DNA of 64,000 nt from Occultella gossypii (GCF_019947135.1 NZ_JAGSHT010000020.1:140008-204007), one strand, 5' to 3'. Shown: positions 8,327 through 17,290, counted from the stretch's first letter. Notes: generated by a model not told the origin, from the letters alone. Program-made: numbers and translations.

Positions 8327-9660
8327 GTGGTGACTCCAGGGGTCGGTTGGGTGGTGAGGGCCGACGCGGTGGTGCCGGAGTCGAGCGGCACCGCGGCCGT
8401 CAGCGTGAACTGGGCCTGGTCCCGGTGCACCTCGAGCGTGCCACCGACGGTCGCGAGACGCTCCCGCAGTCCGTTCAGCCCGGAACCGGCCCGGGCCGCA
8501 GCGGCGGTGCGGGCACCGTCGTTGCTGATACTCAGGGTGGCGGCTCCCGCGCCGGCGCGCAGCTCGATCACGCACCGCTTGGCGTCCGCGTGCCGCACCA
8601 CGTTGGTGACCGCCTCCCGGACCACCCACGCGAGTGCCTCCTGCGCTCGGGGTGGGAGGGCCGTGGCCTCCCCCGCGACGAGCACCTCCACCCCGGCCGA
8701 CCGGAGGATCTCGCGGGCACCGGCGAGCTCGGTGGGCAGGTCCGCGGCGCGGTAGCCGTCCACGACGGCACGGACCTCCCGGAGGGCGTCCTGGGCGATC
8801 CGACGCACCTCGAGCATCTGCTCCGGCGCCCGGTCGTCGCCCCGGCGGGCGAGTTCGGCGGCGAGTTCGCTCTTGACCGCCACCGTGGACAGGGTGCGGC
8901 CGAACACGTCATGCAGGTCGCGGGAGAACCGCAGGCGCTCCTCGGCGACGGCGAGCCGGGCATCGACCGCCCGGCGCTGCTCCTGCTCCCAGACCACGCC
9001 GATCATCCACACCGAGACCCGGAACGAGAGCGCGGCCCCGGCGGCGATGAGCGCCGTCGTGATCACCGGCACGGTTGCCTGGACGAGCGTGCCGCCGGCC
9101 ACCAGCGCGGCAATGGCCGCGGTCAGGGGCACCGCCAGTGTGGCCAGCATCAGCCTTCCTGTGGTCAGCAGCGGCGAGAGCGCGAGGATCGCCACCACGG
9201 GGGCGATGGCCGCCACGTTCCCGGTCACGATCGGGTCGGGGTTGCGCCCCCCGTTCGCCCACGCGATCGCGACGACGGTTGCGACGATCGTGACAGCGCC
9301 GAGGAGCCAGACCTCCCGCCGTGCACTTGCCGCTCGGCCGAGGTAGACCTCCAGGGTGCTCCGGGTGGTCGCGATCGCCACGCCGCAGTGCACGATCGAG
9401 ACCACCACGAAGGCCAGTGCGCCGGCTCCCGTGTACTCGGTGGCGCCGGCGAGGAGGCCGAGCGCGAGGAACGGCTCGAAGGCGAGGATGATGTACAGGG
9501 TCCAGCGGTTGTAGGTCTCGAACCGCTGTGGGTTGCTGGCCCGGGACCAGCCGGCCAGCCCGGTGGCACCGGTCGTCGCGGGAGCACGGTTCACGGTCCC
9601 CACGCTACCGGCGGTCGCCGCGACCGGCGTTGTCGCAACCGGGTGGCCGGCAGGAGTCAC
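8323..9660 (-). CDS. HisKA_3-type sensor histidine kinase (module A)
   Basis: A kinase of about 445 residues. The N-terminal half has several membrane segments (roughly residues 45-210). The HisKA_3 dimerisation helix follows with the phospho-accepting histidine in FSRDLHDVFGRTL, then a HATPase domain with an N-box (REAVTNVVRHA) and a GLNGLRERL glycine segment. There is no large extracytoplasmic sensor, as in intramembrane-sensing kinases that respond to membrane or antibiotic stress. The GTG at 9660 is preferred. It overlaps the permease stop by four bases (GTGA) and has GGGAG eight bases upstream; an ATG at 9684 inside the permease gene is possible but lacks these signals. Confidence 0.9.
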   Translation of the reverse strand: MTPAGHPVATTPVAATAGSVGTVNRAPATTGATGLAGWSRASNPQRFETYNRWTLYIILAFEPFLALGLLAGATEYTGAGALAFVVVSIVHCGVAIATTRSTLEVYLGRAASARREVWLLGAVTIVATVVAIAWANGGRNPDPIVTGNVAAIAPVVAILALSPLLTTGRLMLATLAVPLTAAIAALVAGGTLVQATVPVITTALIAAGAALSFRVSVWMIGVVWEQEQRRAVDARLAVAEERLRFSRDLHDVFGRTLSTVAVKSELAAELARRGDDRAPEQMLEVRRIAQDALREVRAVVDGYRAADLPTELAGAREILRSAGVEVLVAGEATALPPRAQEALAWVVREAVTNVVRHADAKRCVIELRAGAGAATLSISNDGARTAAAARAGSGLNGLRERLATVGGTLEVHRDQAQFTLTAAVPLDSGTTASALTTQPTPGVTT

Positions 9661-10484
9661 CGGCGCGGCTCCCAGCGCATCCACCGACGGGTGGCGAGCA
9701 CTCCGACCGCGGTCCAGGCGATCAGGACGATCAACGGCACCACCGCCTCGGCGAGCGAACCGACGAAGGTGACCTGGCCGCCGTCGGGCGTGAGGCCGGT
9801 CAGGCCCAGGTTCAGCAGGGTGACCACCGGGAAGAGCGGGGTCAGCTCGGCGATCACCTGCGCCGGTTCCGGGAGCACCGAGAGCGGGAGCGTCAACCCG
9901 CTGAAGAGCATGGTGACCATCAGGACCGGCAACGTGGTGAGCTGGGCGGCCTCGACGGTCTTGGTGAGGCCGGAACTCGCGTACGCCAGTCCGGCGAACA
10001 TGGCGAAGCCGAGACCGAGCGCGAGCACCACGAGGATCGGGTTGGTCAGCGGCGGCACGTCGATGACCGCGACCACGGCGGCCAGCCCGAGCACGGCCTG
10101 GGCGATCACGATGATGAGGGCCGGCATGCTCATCGCGAACAGGACCTCCCTGCGGCTGGACGTGCCGGAGGTCAGCCGCTTCAGCGTGAGTTCCTCGCGG
10201 CGTGCGACCGCGGTGGTGGTGAGGTTGTAGTAGGCCACGAACAGCAGGCCGAACGCGACCAGGGTGGTCAGCAGGGCGCCGCCGAAGACGCCGGCGCCGG
10301 CCCCGTCGGTCCGGTCGCCGATGACGCCCATCAGGAGCAGCACCATCAGGGGGGCGAGGGCGATCGCGTTGAAGAGCGTGGTCCTGTTGCGTCCGAGGAG
10401 GGTGATCTCCATCCGGGTCAGGGCCCGGGTCCGGGCGATGGTGCCGGGGGCGGGGCGGACGGCGGCGGTGGTCGCGGTGCTCAT
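9657..10484 (-). CDS. ABC-2-type transporter permease (module A)
   Basis: A 275-residue integral membrane protein with about six hydrophobic segments and the ABC-2 pattern: a cytoplasmic N-terminus with TRMEITLLGRNRTTLF, a cytoplasmic loop with AVARREELTLKRLTSGTSSR, and a C-terminal end in a basic tail. It pairs with the ATPase encoded just upstream (four-base ATGA overlap at 10481-10484) to form an exporter. The substrate is unknown; with a kinase/regulator pair in the same operon, export of an antimicrobial or a lipid is the usual role of such sets. Confidence 0.9.
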   Translation of the reverse strand: MSTATTAAVRPAPGTIARTRALTRMEITLLGRNRTTLFNAIALAPLMVLLLMGVIGDRTDGAGAGVFGGALLTTLVAFGLLFVAYYNLTTTAVARREELTLKRLTSGTSSRREVLFAMSMPALIIVIAQAVLGLAAVVAVIDVPPLTNPILVVLALGLGFAMFAGLAYASSGLTKTVEAAQLTTLPVLMVTMLFSGLTLPLSVLPEPAQVIAELTPLFPVVTLLNLGLTGLTPDGGQVTFVGSLAEAVVPLIVLIAWTAVGVLATRRWMRWEPRR

Positions 10485-11437
10485 GCGGGGACCTCCGAGA
10501 GATCGTGGGTGGGACGACCGCCGGCGGCGATCGTCAGGAAGGCCTGCTCGAGGGATGCCGCTCGTGCGTCCAGGCCGTCGAGGGTGACGTCCTGGGCCTG
10601 CGACCAGTCGAGCAGGATGCGCAGGTCCGCCTCCAGGTGCTGGGTGCGGATCAGGTGCCGGACGCCGCGGGCGGACTCATTGGCCGAGTCGCGTCCGTGC
10701 AGGGGCGGCAGTGGTCGGCCGGTGGCGAGAGTGAAGGAGATGGTGGCCGGAGCGTCAGCGCCGATCTCGGCGGGCGTGCCCTCGGCGACCACGACACCCT
10801 CGTGCATGATGGCGATCCGGTCGGCGAGGTCCTCGGCCTCCTCGAGGTAGTGCGTGGTCAGGACCACCGTCACGCCGTCGGCCAGCATGGACCGCACGAG
10901 CTCCCAGGCGTCCCGTCGGCTCTCCGGGTCGAGGCCGGTGGTGGGCTCGTCCAGGAACAGCACCTGTGGCCTGCCCATGATGGCCAGGGCCAGGTCCAGC
11001 CGGCGGCGCTCACCGCCGGACAGGCTCTTGACCGCGACGCCGGCGCGGTGGGCGAGGCCGACGGCGGCGAGCACGTCCTCCGGCGGCATCGGCGCCGGGA
11101 GGGTGGCGGCCCAGGTGCGGGCCATCTCGGCGACCCGGAGGTCGGTCGGGAAGCCCGCCTCCTGGAGCATGATCCCGATGTGCGGGCGCACCTTGGCCCG
11201 GGCGGTGTACGGGTCGTGCCCGAGGACGCGCACCTGGCCGTCCGTGGCGGGGGCGATCCCCTCCACGACCTCCATCAGTGAGGTCTTCCCGGCGCCGTTC
11301 GTGCCGAGCAGGGCGAACAGTTCGCCGCGTCGCACGCGCAGGTCCACGCCCCGGACCGCCTCGAACGCCGGGGCGCCGGGTGTGGAGGGACGGTACCTGC
11401 GCCGCAGCCCGTCGATCGTGATGATGTTGGAGTCCAT
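10481..11437 (-). CDS. ABC transporter ATP-binding protein (module A)
   Basis: A 318-residue ATPase of the DrrA/NatA-like type. Walker A is LLGTNGAGKTSL, the signature is SLSGGERRRLDLAL, and Walker B is VLFLDEPTTGLDPES. The H-loop is LTTHYLEEAEDLADRI. A C-terminal extension of about 90 residues after the nucleotide-binding domain is usual for drug exporters of this type. It is the first gene of the ATPase-permease-kinase-regulator operon. The ATG at 11437 has GAGTCT (11444-11449) six bases upstream, so the operon may begin as a leaderless message. Confidence 0.93.
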   Translation of the reverse strand: MDSNIITIDGLRRRYRPSTPGAPAFEAVRGVDLRVRRGELFALLGTNGAGKTSLMEVVEGIAPATDGQVRVLGHDPYTARAKVRPHIGIMLQEAGFPTDLRVAEMARTWAATLPAPMPPEDVLAAVGLAHRAGVAVKSLSGGERRRLDLALAIMGRPQVLFLDEPTTGLDPESRRDAWELVRSMLADGVTVVLTTHYLEEAEDLADRIAIMHEGVVVAEGTPAEIGADAPATISFTLATGRPLPPLHGRDSANESARGVRHLIRTQHLEADLRILLDWSQAQDVTLDGLDARAASLEQAFLTIAAGGRPTHDLSEVPA

Positions 11438-11769
11438 GGATCCAGACTCCCGCCGGATCCAGGACCGGCCCAGTGCATGCCATCACGGCCTCGGCGCCGA
11501 AGCGCACCACTCACTCGTGAGAAATGTCATGGGTGGGGCACCGGCTCCCGGGGGAGGGGAACCGGCGCCCCGCGCGGGCACGGGGGGAAAGTCGCGCCGC
11601 GCAGGCCACCCGGGCATCACGTCCCGGGTGACGGTCTCTCGGGGTCGTTGTCCAGGCGACCCCGCGGCACCCGTGGGTGCCTCATGACCTACTGTGCGCG
11701 ACGCGACTGGGAGATCCCTGGGAAACCGCTGGTACCCACCTGCCAGTTCATCGGTGGTCCCGGCGGCTG
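11438..11769. other. Intergenic region with one strong hairpin, no gene seen
   Basis: This 332-base gap lies between the murA stop and the ATPase start, both on the minus strand. I find no convincing gene. It contains a hairpin at 11535-11571: arms GGGGCACCGG and CCGGCGCCCC pair at nine of ten positions, and an inner CTCCCGGGGGAG can pair as well. A GGATCCAG direct repeat lies near 11440-11465. The hairpin could terminate murA transcription, but no T-run follows it. Confidence 0.4.
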
Positions 11770-13083
11770 CTAGTCCGTCTCGACCTTGGCGCCGAGCGCC
11801 TCGAGCTTGGCGGTGAAGTTCTCGTAGCCGCGGTTGATCAGCCCGATCCCCCGCACCCGCGAGGTGCCCTCGGCGGCGAGCGCCGCGATCAGGTGGGAGA
11901 AGCCGCCGCGCAGGTCCGGCACCTCGATATCGGCCGCCTTCAGCGGGGTCGGACCCGAGATCACCGCGGAGTGCTGGAAGTTCCGCTGGCCGAAGCGGCA
12001 CTGCAGGCCGCCCAGGCACTCCCGGTAGACCTGGATGGTCGCGCCCATCCGGACCAGTGCGTCGGTGAACCCGAACCGCTTCTCGTAGACCGTCTCGTGC
12101 ACGATCGAGAGGCCGGCGGCCTGGGTCAGCGCAACGACGAGCGGCTGCTGCCAGTCGGTCATGAACCCCGGGTGCACGTCCGTCTCCAGGACGATCGAGT
12201 GCAGGTCGGTGCCGGGGTGTCGGAACCGGATCCCGCCGTCGTCGATGTCGAACGCGCCGCCGACCTTCCGGAACGTGTTCAGGAACGTCATCATGTCCGC
12301 CTGCCGGGCACCACGCACGTACACGTCGCCGCGGGTGGCCAGTGCCGCCGACGCCCACGAGGCAGCCTCGATCCGGTCCGGCAGCGCGGTGTGGGTGAAC
12401 CCGCCGAGACGGTCCACCCCCTCCACGCGGATGGTCCGGTCGGTGTCCACGGAGATGATGGCGCCCATCCGCTGCAGCACGGCGATCAGGTCCATGATCT
12501 CGGGCTCGATGGCGGCGTTGCGAAGCTCGGTCAGACCCTGGGCCCGGACCGCGGTGAGCAGCAGCTGCTCAGTGGCCCCGACGCTCGGGTAGGGCAGCTC
12601 GACCTTGGTGCCGTGCAGCCCGCGCGGCGCGGTGATCAGGATGCCGGTGTCCAGCTTGTCCACCTGGGCGCCGAACTGGCGCAGGATGCCCAAGTGGTAG
12701 TCGATCGGCCGGTCCCCGATCCGGCAGCCGCCGAGGTCGGGGATGAACGCCTCGCCGAGGCGGTGCACGAGAGGACCACAGAGCAGGATCGGGATCCGGC
12801 TGGAACCGGCGTGGGTGTCGATGTCCGCCTTGTGCGCAGACTCGACATTGCGCGGGTCGAGGCGGATCACGCCGCCCTTGACGTCGCGCTCGACGATCAC
12901 CCCGTGCAGCTTGAGCAGGCCGCTGACGACGTTGACATCGCTGATGTCCGGGATGTTGCGCAGCTCGCTCGGTTCCTCGCCGAGCAGCGCCGCGACCATC
13001 GCCTTGGAGACGAAGTTCTTCGCCCCACGGACCGTGATCTCGCCCGACAACGGCGACCCGCCATGCACCCGAAGCTGATTCAT
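11770..13083 (-). CDS. murA: UDP-N-acetylglucosamine 1-carboxyvinyltransferase
   Basis: MurA transfers enolpyruvate from PEP to UDP-GlcNAc, the first committed step of peptidoglycan synthesis. The 437-residue protein has the EPSP-synthase-like double domain, with the N-terminal LSGEITVRGAKNFVSKAMVA segment that holds the catalytic lysine. The loop LGGCRIGDRPIDYHL carries the active-site cysteine (target of fosfomycin), so this enzyme should be fosfomycin-sensitive in that respect. The ATG at 13083 has a TGAGGA ribosome binding site and matches the normal N-terminus; an upstream in-frame start adds 13 unlikely residues. TACCCT within 13145-13151 may be its -10. It belongs to the cell-wall backbone with ddl. 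Confidence 0.94.
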   Translation of the reverse strand: MNQLRVHGGSPLSGEITVRGAKNFVSKAMVAALLGEEPSELRNIPDISDVNVVSGLLKLHGVIVERDVKGGVIRLDPRNVESAHKADIDTHAGSSRIPILLCGPLVHRLGEAFIPDLGGCRIGDRPIDYHLGILRQFGAQVDKLDTGILITAPRGLHGTKVELPYPSVGATEQLLLTAVRAQGLTELRNAAIEPEIMDLIAVLQRMGAIISVDTDRTIRVEGVDRLGGFTHTALPDRIEAASWASAALATRGDVYVRGARQADMMTFLNTFRKVGGAFDIDDGGIRFRHPGTDLHSIVLETDVHPGFMTDWQQPLVVALTQAAGLSIVHETVYEKRFGFTDALVRMGATIQVYRECLGGLQCRFGQRNFQHSAVISGPTPLKAADIEVPDLRGGFSHLIAALAAEGTSRVRGIGLINRGYENFTAKLEALGAKVETD

Positions 13084-13230
13084 CCACTCATCCTCACGTC
13101 GGAACCCCGACCTCACTCCCACCGTGCGGCGGGCAACCGATCAAGGGTACGACGTGTGCCCGGATGCGCCCGGCAGCCCCGGCGCGACTACGCACGATCC
13201 GCACGCAGGTCGGTGCCGCTCGGGCCGGGG

Positions 13231-13923
13231 TCAGGTGTGCGGTACCAGGCCCGCGCGGTGGGCGAGGATCGCCGCCTGCACCCGGTTCTCCACACCGAGC
13301 TTCACCAGGATCGCGCTGACGTACCCCTTGACGGTCCCCTCCGTCAGGTGCAGCTCGCGACCGACCTGGGCGTTGGAGGAACCGGCTGCGAGCAGCGCCA
13401 GCACGTCGGTCTCGCGCTCGGTGAGGACCGCCACCCGGGCCCGGTCGTCGGCTGCGGCCGGTGCCCCTGCGATGCGGAGCCGGTCGATCACCCGTCGGGC
13501 CACGCGCGGTGAGAGGTACGCGGCGCCGTCGGCGACGGCGTGCACCGCCGTCACCAGTTCGCGGGGGTCGGAGGCCTTGAGCAGGAAGCCGGACGCGCCG
13601 CCCTCGAGGGCCTCGGCGATGTAGGAGTCCTCGCCGAACGTGGTCAGCATCACCACCCGGGCGCCCTGACCGAGTCCGACGATCTCGCGACAGGCCGCGA
13701 GCCCGTCGAGCTGCGGCATCCGGATGTCCATCAGGACCACGTCCGGTCGCATGCGGCGCGTGAGGTCGACGGCGGCACGTCCGTCGGCGGCTTCGTCGAC
13801 GACCTCGATCGTGGGATCCGAGGCCAGCACAGCCCGGATCCCCGCGCGGATCATGGCCTCGTCATCGACGATCAGTACCCGCACCGCCCGGTCCACGGTG
13901 CCACCCGGATCGGTGCCCGTCAT
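13231..13923 (-). CDS. NarL/LuxR-family response regulator (module B)
   Basis: A 230-residue response regulator. The receiver domain starts near residue 15 (VRVLIVDDEAMIRAG), with the phospho-aspartate in VVLMDIRMPQLDG and lysine in FLLKASDPREL. The C-terminal LuxR HTH has VLTERETDVLALLAAG and EGTVKGYVSAILVKLG. The ATG at 13923 overlaps the kinase stop (ATGA, 13920-13923). It probably controls the divergently transcribed ABC exporter at 15469-17213 through the repeats in the shared intergenic region. Confidence 0.92.
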   Translation of the reverse strand: MTGTDPGGTVDRAVRVLIVDDEAMIRAGIRAVLASDPTIEVVDEAADGRAAVDLTRRMRPDVVLMDIRMPQLDGLAACREIVGLGQGARVVMLTTFGEDSYIAEALEGGASGFLLKASDPRELVTAVHAVADGAAYLSPRVARRVIDRLRIAGAPAAADDRARVAVLTERETDVLALLAAGSSNAQVGRELHLTEGTVKGYVSAILVKLGVENRVQAAILAHRAGLVPHT

Positions 13924-15305
13924 CGAGGGCCGTCCGGGGTGAGCCGGTCGGTGGCTACGACGACACCCTCGTCGAAGCAGATCCGGAAGACGTCCGAGCC
14001 GAGATCGAGGGCGTGGCTGCGAGCGAGGTAGAACTCGCACTCGCTCGACTCGGGCGCCGGTGGGATCGGCACCGGTACCCCCTCGGGCGGAATGCTTCGG
14101 GGTGGGAGCAGGTCGGCGATCTCCGTGCGCTCGTCGCCCGTCTCGATCTGGCTGTACGCCTCCGGCGCGAGGCCTGTGGTGCGCACGGTGAGCACCTGCA
14201 GCACCAGGAGCGCCGCGGCCAGGAGGCAGCCGAGCGCCAGCGGGATCATCGCGGTCTGCCACTGGCGGCGCCGTTCCTGGCGGCGGGCGTGTGCCACGAT
14301 CCGGTCCGTCGCCCGATCATCATCGGGAACGGGCGTCCCTTGGGACGCGGACCGGGGAACGTGGGCGATCACCTCGAAACCTGCCGCGCGTGGGCCGGCG
14401 TCGAGGTGACCGCCGGCGAGCCGGACCCGCTCGCTCAGGCCGATGAGTCCCTGCCCCGCGCGTGGCGCCGGAGGTTCGCCCACCGGCTGTGCGGTGCTGG
14501 GCTCGTTGACGACCGAGACCGACACCGGGTCCTCGCTGGCATCGATCGTCACCGTCACGGCCGCGCCGGGCGCGTGCCGGGCCGCGTTCGTGAGTGCCTC
14601 CTGCACCACCCGGTACGCCACCCGCTCGAGGGACGGCGGCAGCGCGCCGACCCGTCGCAACCGCACCGGTGCGCCGGCCCGCTCGGCACGCTCGACCAGG
14701 TCGTCCACGCTCTCGTGCGCCGGCACGTTCGAGGCCGCCGTCCCGTCCTCACGCAGCAGCTCGACGACGGTGTGCAGGCGGTCCGTCGCGGCCACGGCCC
14801 GGGAGCGCACCTCGGCAGCTGCCTCCCGCACCCGGGCCGGGGCGTCGGGGGCCAGCTCGAGCGCGCCGCTGCCGAGGGCGATCATCGCCAGGTCGTGCCC
14901 GATCGTGTCATGCACCTCCTGCGCAATCCGCGCCCGCTCGCGCAGCCGGGCCTGGTCTGAGACGATCTCCCGCAGCCGTAGCCGCTGTTCCTCACGCAGG
15001 CGCAGGGACCGTCCGATCCACCACGGCAGGATGAGCCCGGCGAACTGTGCGATGACGGAAACGAGCCACTCGGACAGAAAAGCGTCGGGACTCCGCAGCC
15101 ACGTCGCGAAAAGATTGATGAGCGTCCCGATCCCGAATGCGATGAGCGCCATTCTCAGGGAATACATTCTGCGGCCCACGAAGAAGGCGAGCGCAATCAG
15201 GACCGGAACGACGAGAAGGCCCGCATTGCCGGTGCCGAAGGGAAGCAGGACCGTGGCGACCACGAGCGCCACCCCGAGGAGGCGCTCCGTTCCGTGGCTG
15301 CTCAT
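13920..15305 (-). CDS. Sensor histidine kinase with an added C-terminal membrane segment and exported tail (module B)
   Basis: A 461-residue kinase. Residues 8-100 hold about four membrane segments. The HisKA_3 helix has the histidine in AQEVHDTIGHDLAMI, and the HATPase domain has VVQEALTNAARHAPG and AGQGLIGLSERVRLAGG. The protein does not stop there. After a basic stretch (ARRQERRRQWQ) comes a hydrophobic helix (PLALGCLLAAALLVLQVL, about residues 352-372). About 85 further residues rich in proline and glutamate follow, with two cysteines (SECEF and RICFDEG). The tail is predicted to be outside the cell, an unusual topology. Start ATG at 15305 with TAGCCT six bases upstream. Confidence 0.9.
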   Translation of the reverse strand: MSSHGTERLLGVALVVATVLLPFGTGNAGLLVVPVLIALAFFVGRRMYSLRMALIAFGIGTLINLFATWLRSPDAFLSEWLVSVIAQFAGLILPWWIGRSLRLREEQRLRLREIVSDQARLRERARIAQEVHDTIGHDLAMIALGSGALELAPDAPARVREAAAEVRSRAVAATDRLHTVVELLREDGTAASNVPAHESVDDLVERAERAGAPVRLRRVGALPPSLERVAYRVVQEALTNAARHAPGAAVTVTIDASEDPVSVSVVNEPSTAQPVGEPPAPRAGQGLIGLSERVRLAGGHLDAGPRAAGFEVIAHVPRSASQGTPVPDDDRATDRIVAHARRQERRRQWQTAMIPLALGCLLAAALLVLQVLTVRTTGLAPEAYSQIETGDERTEIADLLPPRSIPPEGVPVPIPPAPESSECEFYLARSHALDLGSDVFRICFDEGVVVATDRLTPDGPR

Positions 15306-15311
15306 CCGGAA

Positions 15312-15317
15312 AGGCTA
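15312..15317 (-). promoter_or_regulatory. -10 hexamer TAGCCT for the module B kinase
   Basis: TAGCCT lies six bases before the ATG at 15305, suggesting leaderless transcription of the kinase-regulator pair. Confidence 0.45.
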
Positions 15318-15369
15318 ACAGTCGCAACGCTGCGGCCGATATCCGTCGCGGGACGGAGGAACGGGCCCG

Positions 15370-15408
15370 CCACCCCTGACCTTCGTCAGGTGGGGTTCCT
15401 GACCTTCG
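15370..15408. promoter_or_regulatory. Inverted and direct repeats in the module B divergent promoter region
   Basis: Arms at 15370-15380 (CCACCCCTGAC) and 15385-15395 (GTCAGGTGGGG) pair at nine of eleven positions around a four-base loop. The sequence CCTGACCTTCG occurs twice (15375-15385 and 15398-15408). The site lies between the kinase and the ATPase genes, where the module B response regulator would be expected to bind. Confidence 0.5.
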
Positions 15409-15468
15409 GCCGTGGCGATACCTGTCGCATGTTCCATAAGGTCGATCCATGACGCCCGGAGCAATCAT

Positions 15469-16398
15469 ATGATCGAATTGGATGGCCTCACCAAGGCCTA
15501 TGGCTCGAAGAAGGCGGTCGACAATCTGACCGTGAATATCCGACCCGGAATGGTCACGGGATTCCTGGGACCGAACGGCGCAGGGAAGTCGACGACGATG
15601 CGCATGGTCCTCGGCCTCGACCGGCCGACCGCCGGCCGCGCGCGGATCACGGGTCGACGCTATGTGGACCTCGTCGACCCGTTGCGAACCGTCGGAGCCG
15701 TTCTCGACGGCCGGGCCGGCCATCCCGGACAGTCCGCCCGGAGCCACCTCCTCGGCATCGCCAGGAGCAACGGGCTGGCCCCTGGCCGGGTGCCCGCCGT
15801 CCTCGAGACCGTCGGCCTCGGCGCGGTCGCGAACAAGCGGCTGGGCACGTTCTCGCTCGGTATGACCCAACGTCTCGGCATCGCCGGCGCGCTCCTGGGC
15901 GATCCCGCGGTGCTGCTCCTGGACGAGCCGGTGAACGGCCTCGACCCGGACGGGGTGCTCTGGATCCGTGGCCTCATGCGTTCGCTCGCGGCGCAGGGTC
16001 GTACCGTGCTCGTGTCCAGCCACCTGCTCTCGGAGATGCAGGACACCGCCGATCACCTCGTGCTCATCAGCCGGGGCCGGTTGGTGGCGGACGAGTCGAT
16101 GGCCACCCTGCTCGCGAAGCGAAGCGCCCGCGCGGCCACCGTCCGCACACCGCAGGGACCGGCCTTCGCGGCAGTGCTGGAGCGAGCCGGGATGTCGGTC
16201 ACGACCGGCGCCGAGCCTGCCTTGCACGTGACGGGCGAGGGCCTCGAGGAGATCGGCGCCCTTGCCTTCGAGCACGGTCACCGTTTGGACGAGCTCTCGT
16301 TCCGCCGTCCGTCCCTCGAGGAGGCCTATCTCGACCTGACCGGCGGGGACCTTGAATACACGAGCAGACCCGTCGGGTCGCCGGAGGAGCCCACATGA
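15469..16398 (+). CDS. ABC transporter ATP-binding protein (module B)
   Basis: A 309-residue ATPase of the ABC-2 exporter type (BcrA/NatA-like). Walker A is FLGPNGAGKSTTMRM, the signature region is FSLGMTQRLGIAGAL (LSGGQ-equivalent SLGMTQ, typical of this subgroup), and Walker B is AVLLLDEPVNGLDPDG. The H-loop is VSSHLLSEMQDTADH. The C-terminal extension ends LSFRRPSLEEAYLDLT, common in this subgroup. The ATG at 15469 has GGAG seven bases upstream and fits the family N-terminus. A longer in-frame version from 15412 is less likely. The permease follows with an ATGA overlap. Confidence 0.92.
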   Translation: MIELDGLTKAYGSKKAVDNLTVNIRPGMVTGFLGPNGAGKSTTMRMVLGLDRPTAGRARITGRRYVDLVDPLRTVGAVLDGRAGHPGQSARSHLLGIARSNGLAPGRVPAVLETVGLGAVANKRLGTFSLGMTQRLGIAGALLGDPAVLLLDEPVNGLDPDGVLWIRGLMRSLAAQGRTVLVSSHLLSEMQDTADHLVLISRGRLVADESMATLLAKRSARAATVRTPQGPAFAAVLERAGMSVTTGAEPALHVTGEGLEEIGALAFEHGHRLDELSFRRPSLEEAYLDLTGGDLEYTSRPVGSPEEPT

Positions 16399-17213
16399 GC
16401 AGCACGCGCACCGCGCCGGCCCCGGGCCGGCTGCCCGCGATGACCTCCGAACGAGGGCGGGCGCACCGCTGGGGGTCGGCGATCGCGTTCGAGTGGACCA
16501 AGCTGACCGGGGTCCGCTCGACCCTGTGGTTGGTCCTGGCCGGCACCCTGCTGACCCTGGGCGGCACGCTCCTGATCGGCGCGTCCGCACGGGCGAGCGG
16601 CGAGAACGGATTCGCGACGGCGGCGCCGGCTCCGTTGTTCGCGGTCCAGACGATCTCGTTCACCCAGGTGGCGGTGCTGCTCGTGGCCGTGTTCGCCTTC
16701 ACCGCCGAGTACTCGAACGGTTCGATCCGGACCACGCTGCTGAGCGTCCCGGGCCGCGGCCGCGTGCTGATCGCGAAATCCGTCGTGCTCGCGGCGATGT
16801 CGGTCGTCATCGGCTCCGCGCTGGTCCTCCTCGGCACGCTCGCGGCCTCGGCGGCCGCGGCGGAGTACGGCACCTTCACGGGCGCGCAGCTCGGGCACGC
16901 TGTGCTCGGCACCGCGGTCTCGCTGGCGCTGACGAGTGTGTTCGTCCTCGGTGTCGCCGCAGCGCTGCGGAGCACGGCCGGCACCATCCTGACCATGTTC
17001 GTGGTCCTGTACGCCCTCAGCAGCGTGCTGCCGATCTTCGGCCAGGGATGGCTCACCGACCTGGGGGCCTACCTGCCCGGCACGGCGGCCGGGGTCCTGG
17101 TGACCGACGCCGCCGATCCGTATGGCTCGGCGACCGCCCTGGCGGTGCTGGCCGGGTGGGCCGGCGCGGGTCTCGGCGTCGGATACCTGGCCCTGCGTTA
17201 CCGCGACGTCTGA
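16395..17213 (+). CDS. ABC-2-type transporter permease (module B)
   Basis: A 272-residue membrane protein with about six hydrophobic segments. A cytoplasmic N-terminus carries AIAFEWTKLTGVRSTLW, typical of ABC-2 permeases related to bacitracin and lantibiotic immunity transporters. FTAEYSNGSIRTTLLSVPGR marks the first cytoplasmic loop. It overlaps the ATPase stop by four bases. Transcription probably ends at the strong hairpin at 17237-17276. Confidence 0.9.
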   Translation: MSSTRTAPAPGRLPAMTSERGRAHRWGSAIAFEWTKLTGVRSTLWLVLAGTLLTLGGTLLIGASARASGENGFATAAPAPLFAVQTISFTQVAVLLVAVFAFTAEYSNGSIRTTLLSVPGRGRVLIAKSVVLAAMSVVIGSALVLLGTLAASAAAAEYGTFTGAQLGHAVLGTAVSLALTSVFVLGVAAALRSTAGTILTMFVVLYALSSVLPIFGQGWLTDLGAYLPGTAAGVLVTDAADPYGSATALAVLAGWAGAGLGVGYLALRYRDV

Positions 17214-17236
17214 GCGCGCTCGGGCACGCCAATGCC

Positions 17237-17276
17237 GAAGATCCCGCTCATATCCAGTGACATGAGCGGGATCTTC
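17237..17276. terminator. Bidirectional terminator between the module B permease and leuD
   Basis: A perfect 15-base inverted repeat, GAAGATCCCGCTCAT (17237-17251) and ATGAGCGGGATCTTC (17262-17276), with a ten-base loop. It lies between two convergent genes (permease stop at 17213, leuD stop at 17291) and is the strongest hairpin of its kind seen in the window. A short CGTTT tract follows on the plus strand. Confidence 0.85.
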
Positions 17277-17290
17277 CGCGTTTCGGCGAG

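Noticed and set aside
6494..8755. Long plus-strand frame of 753 residues
   Set aside because: It is antisense to the acyltransferase and the module A regulator, with composition typical of a high-GC shadow frame.
11684..11773. Short plus-strand frame (29 codons) beginning MTYCARRDW
   Set aside because: No ribosome binding site, no protein-like pattern, and it overlaps the end of murA; treated as intergenic.
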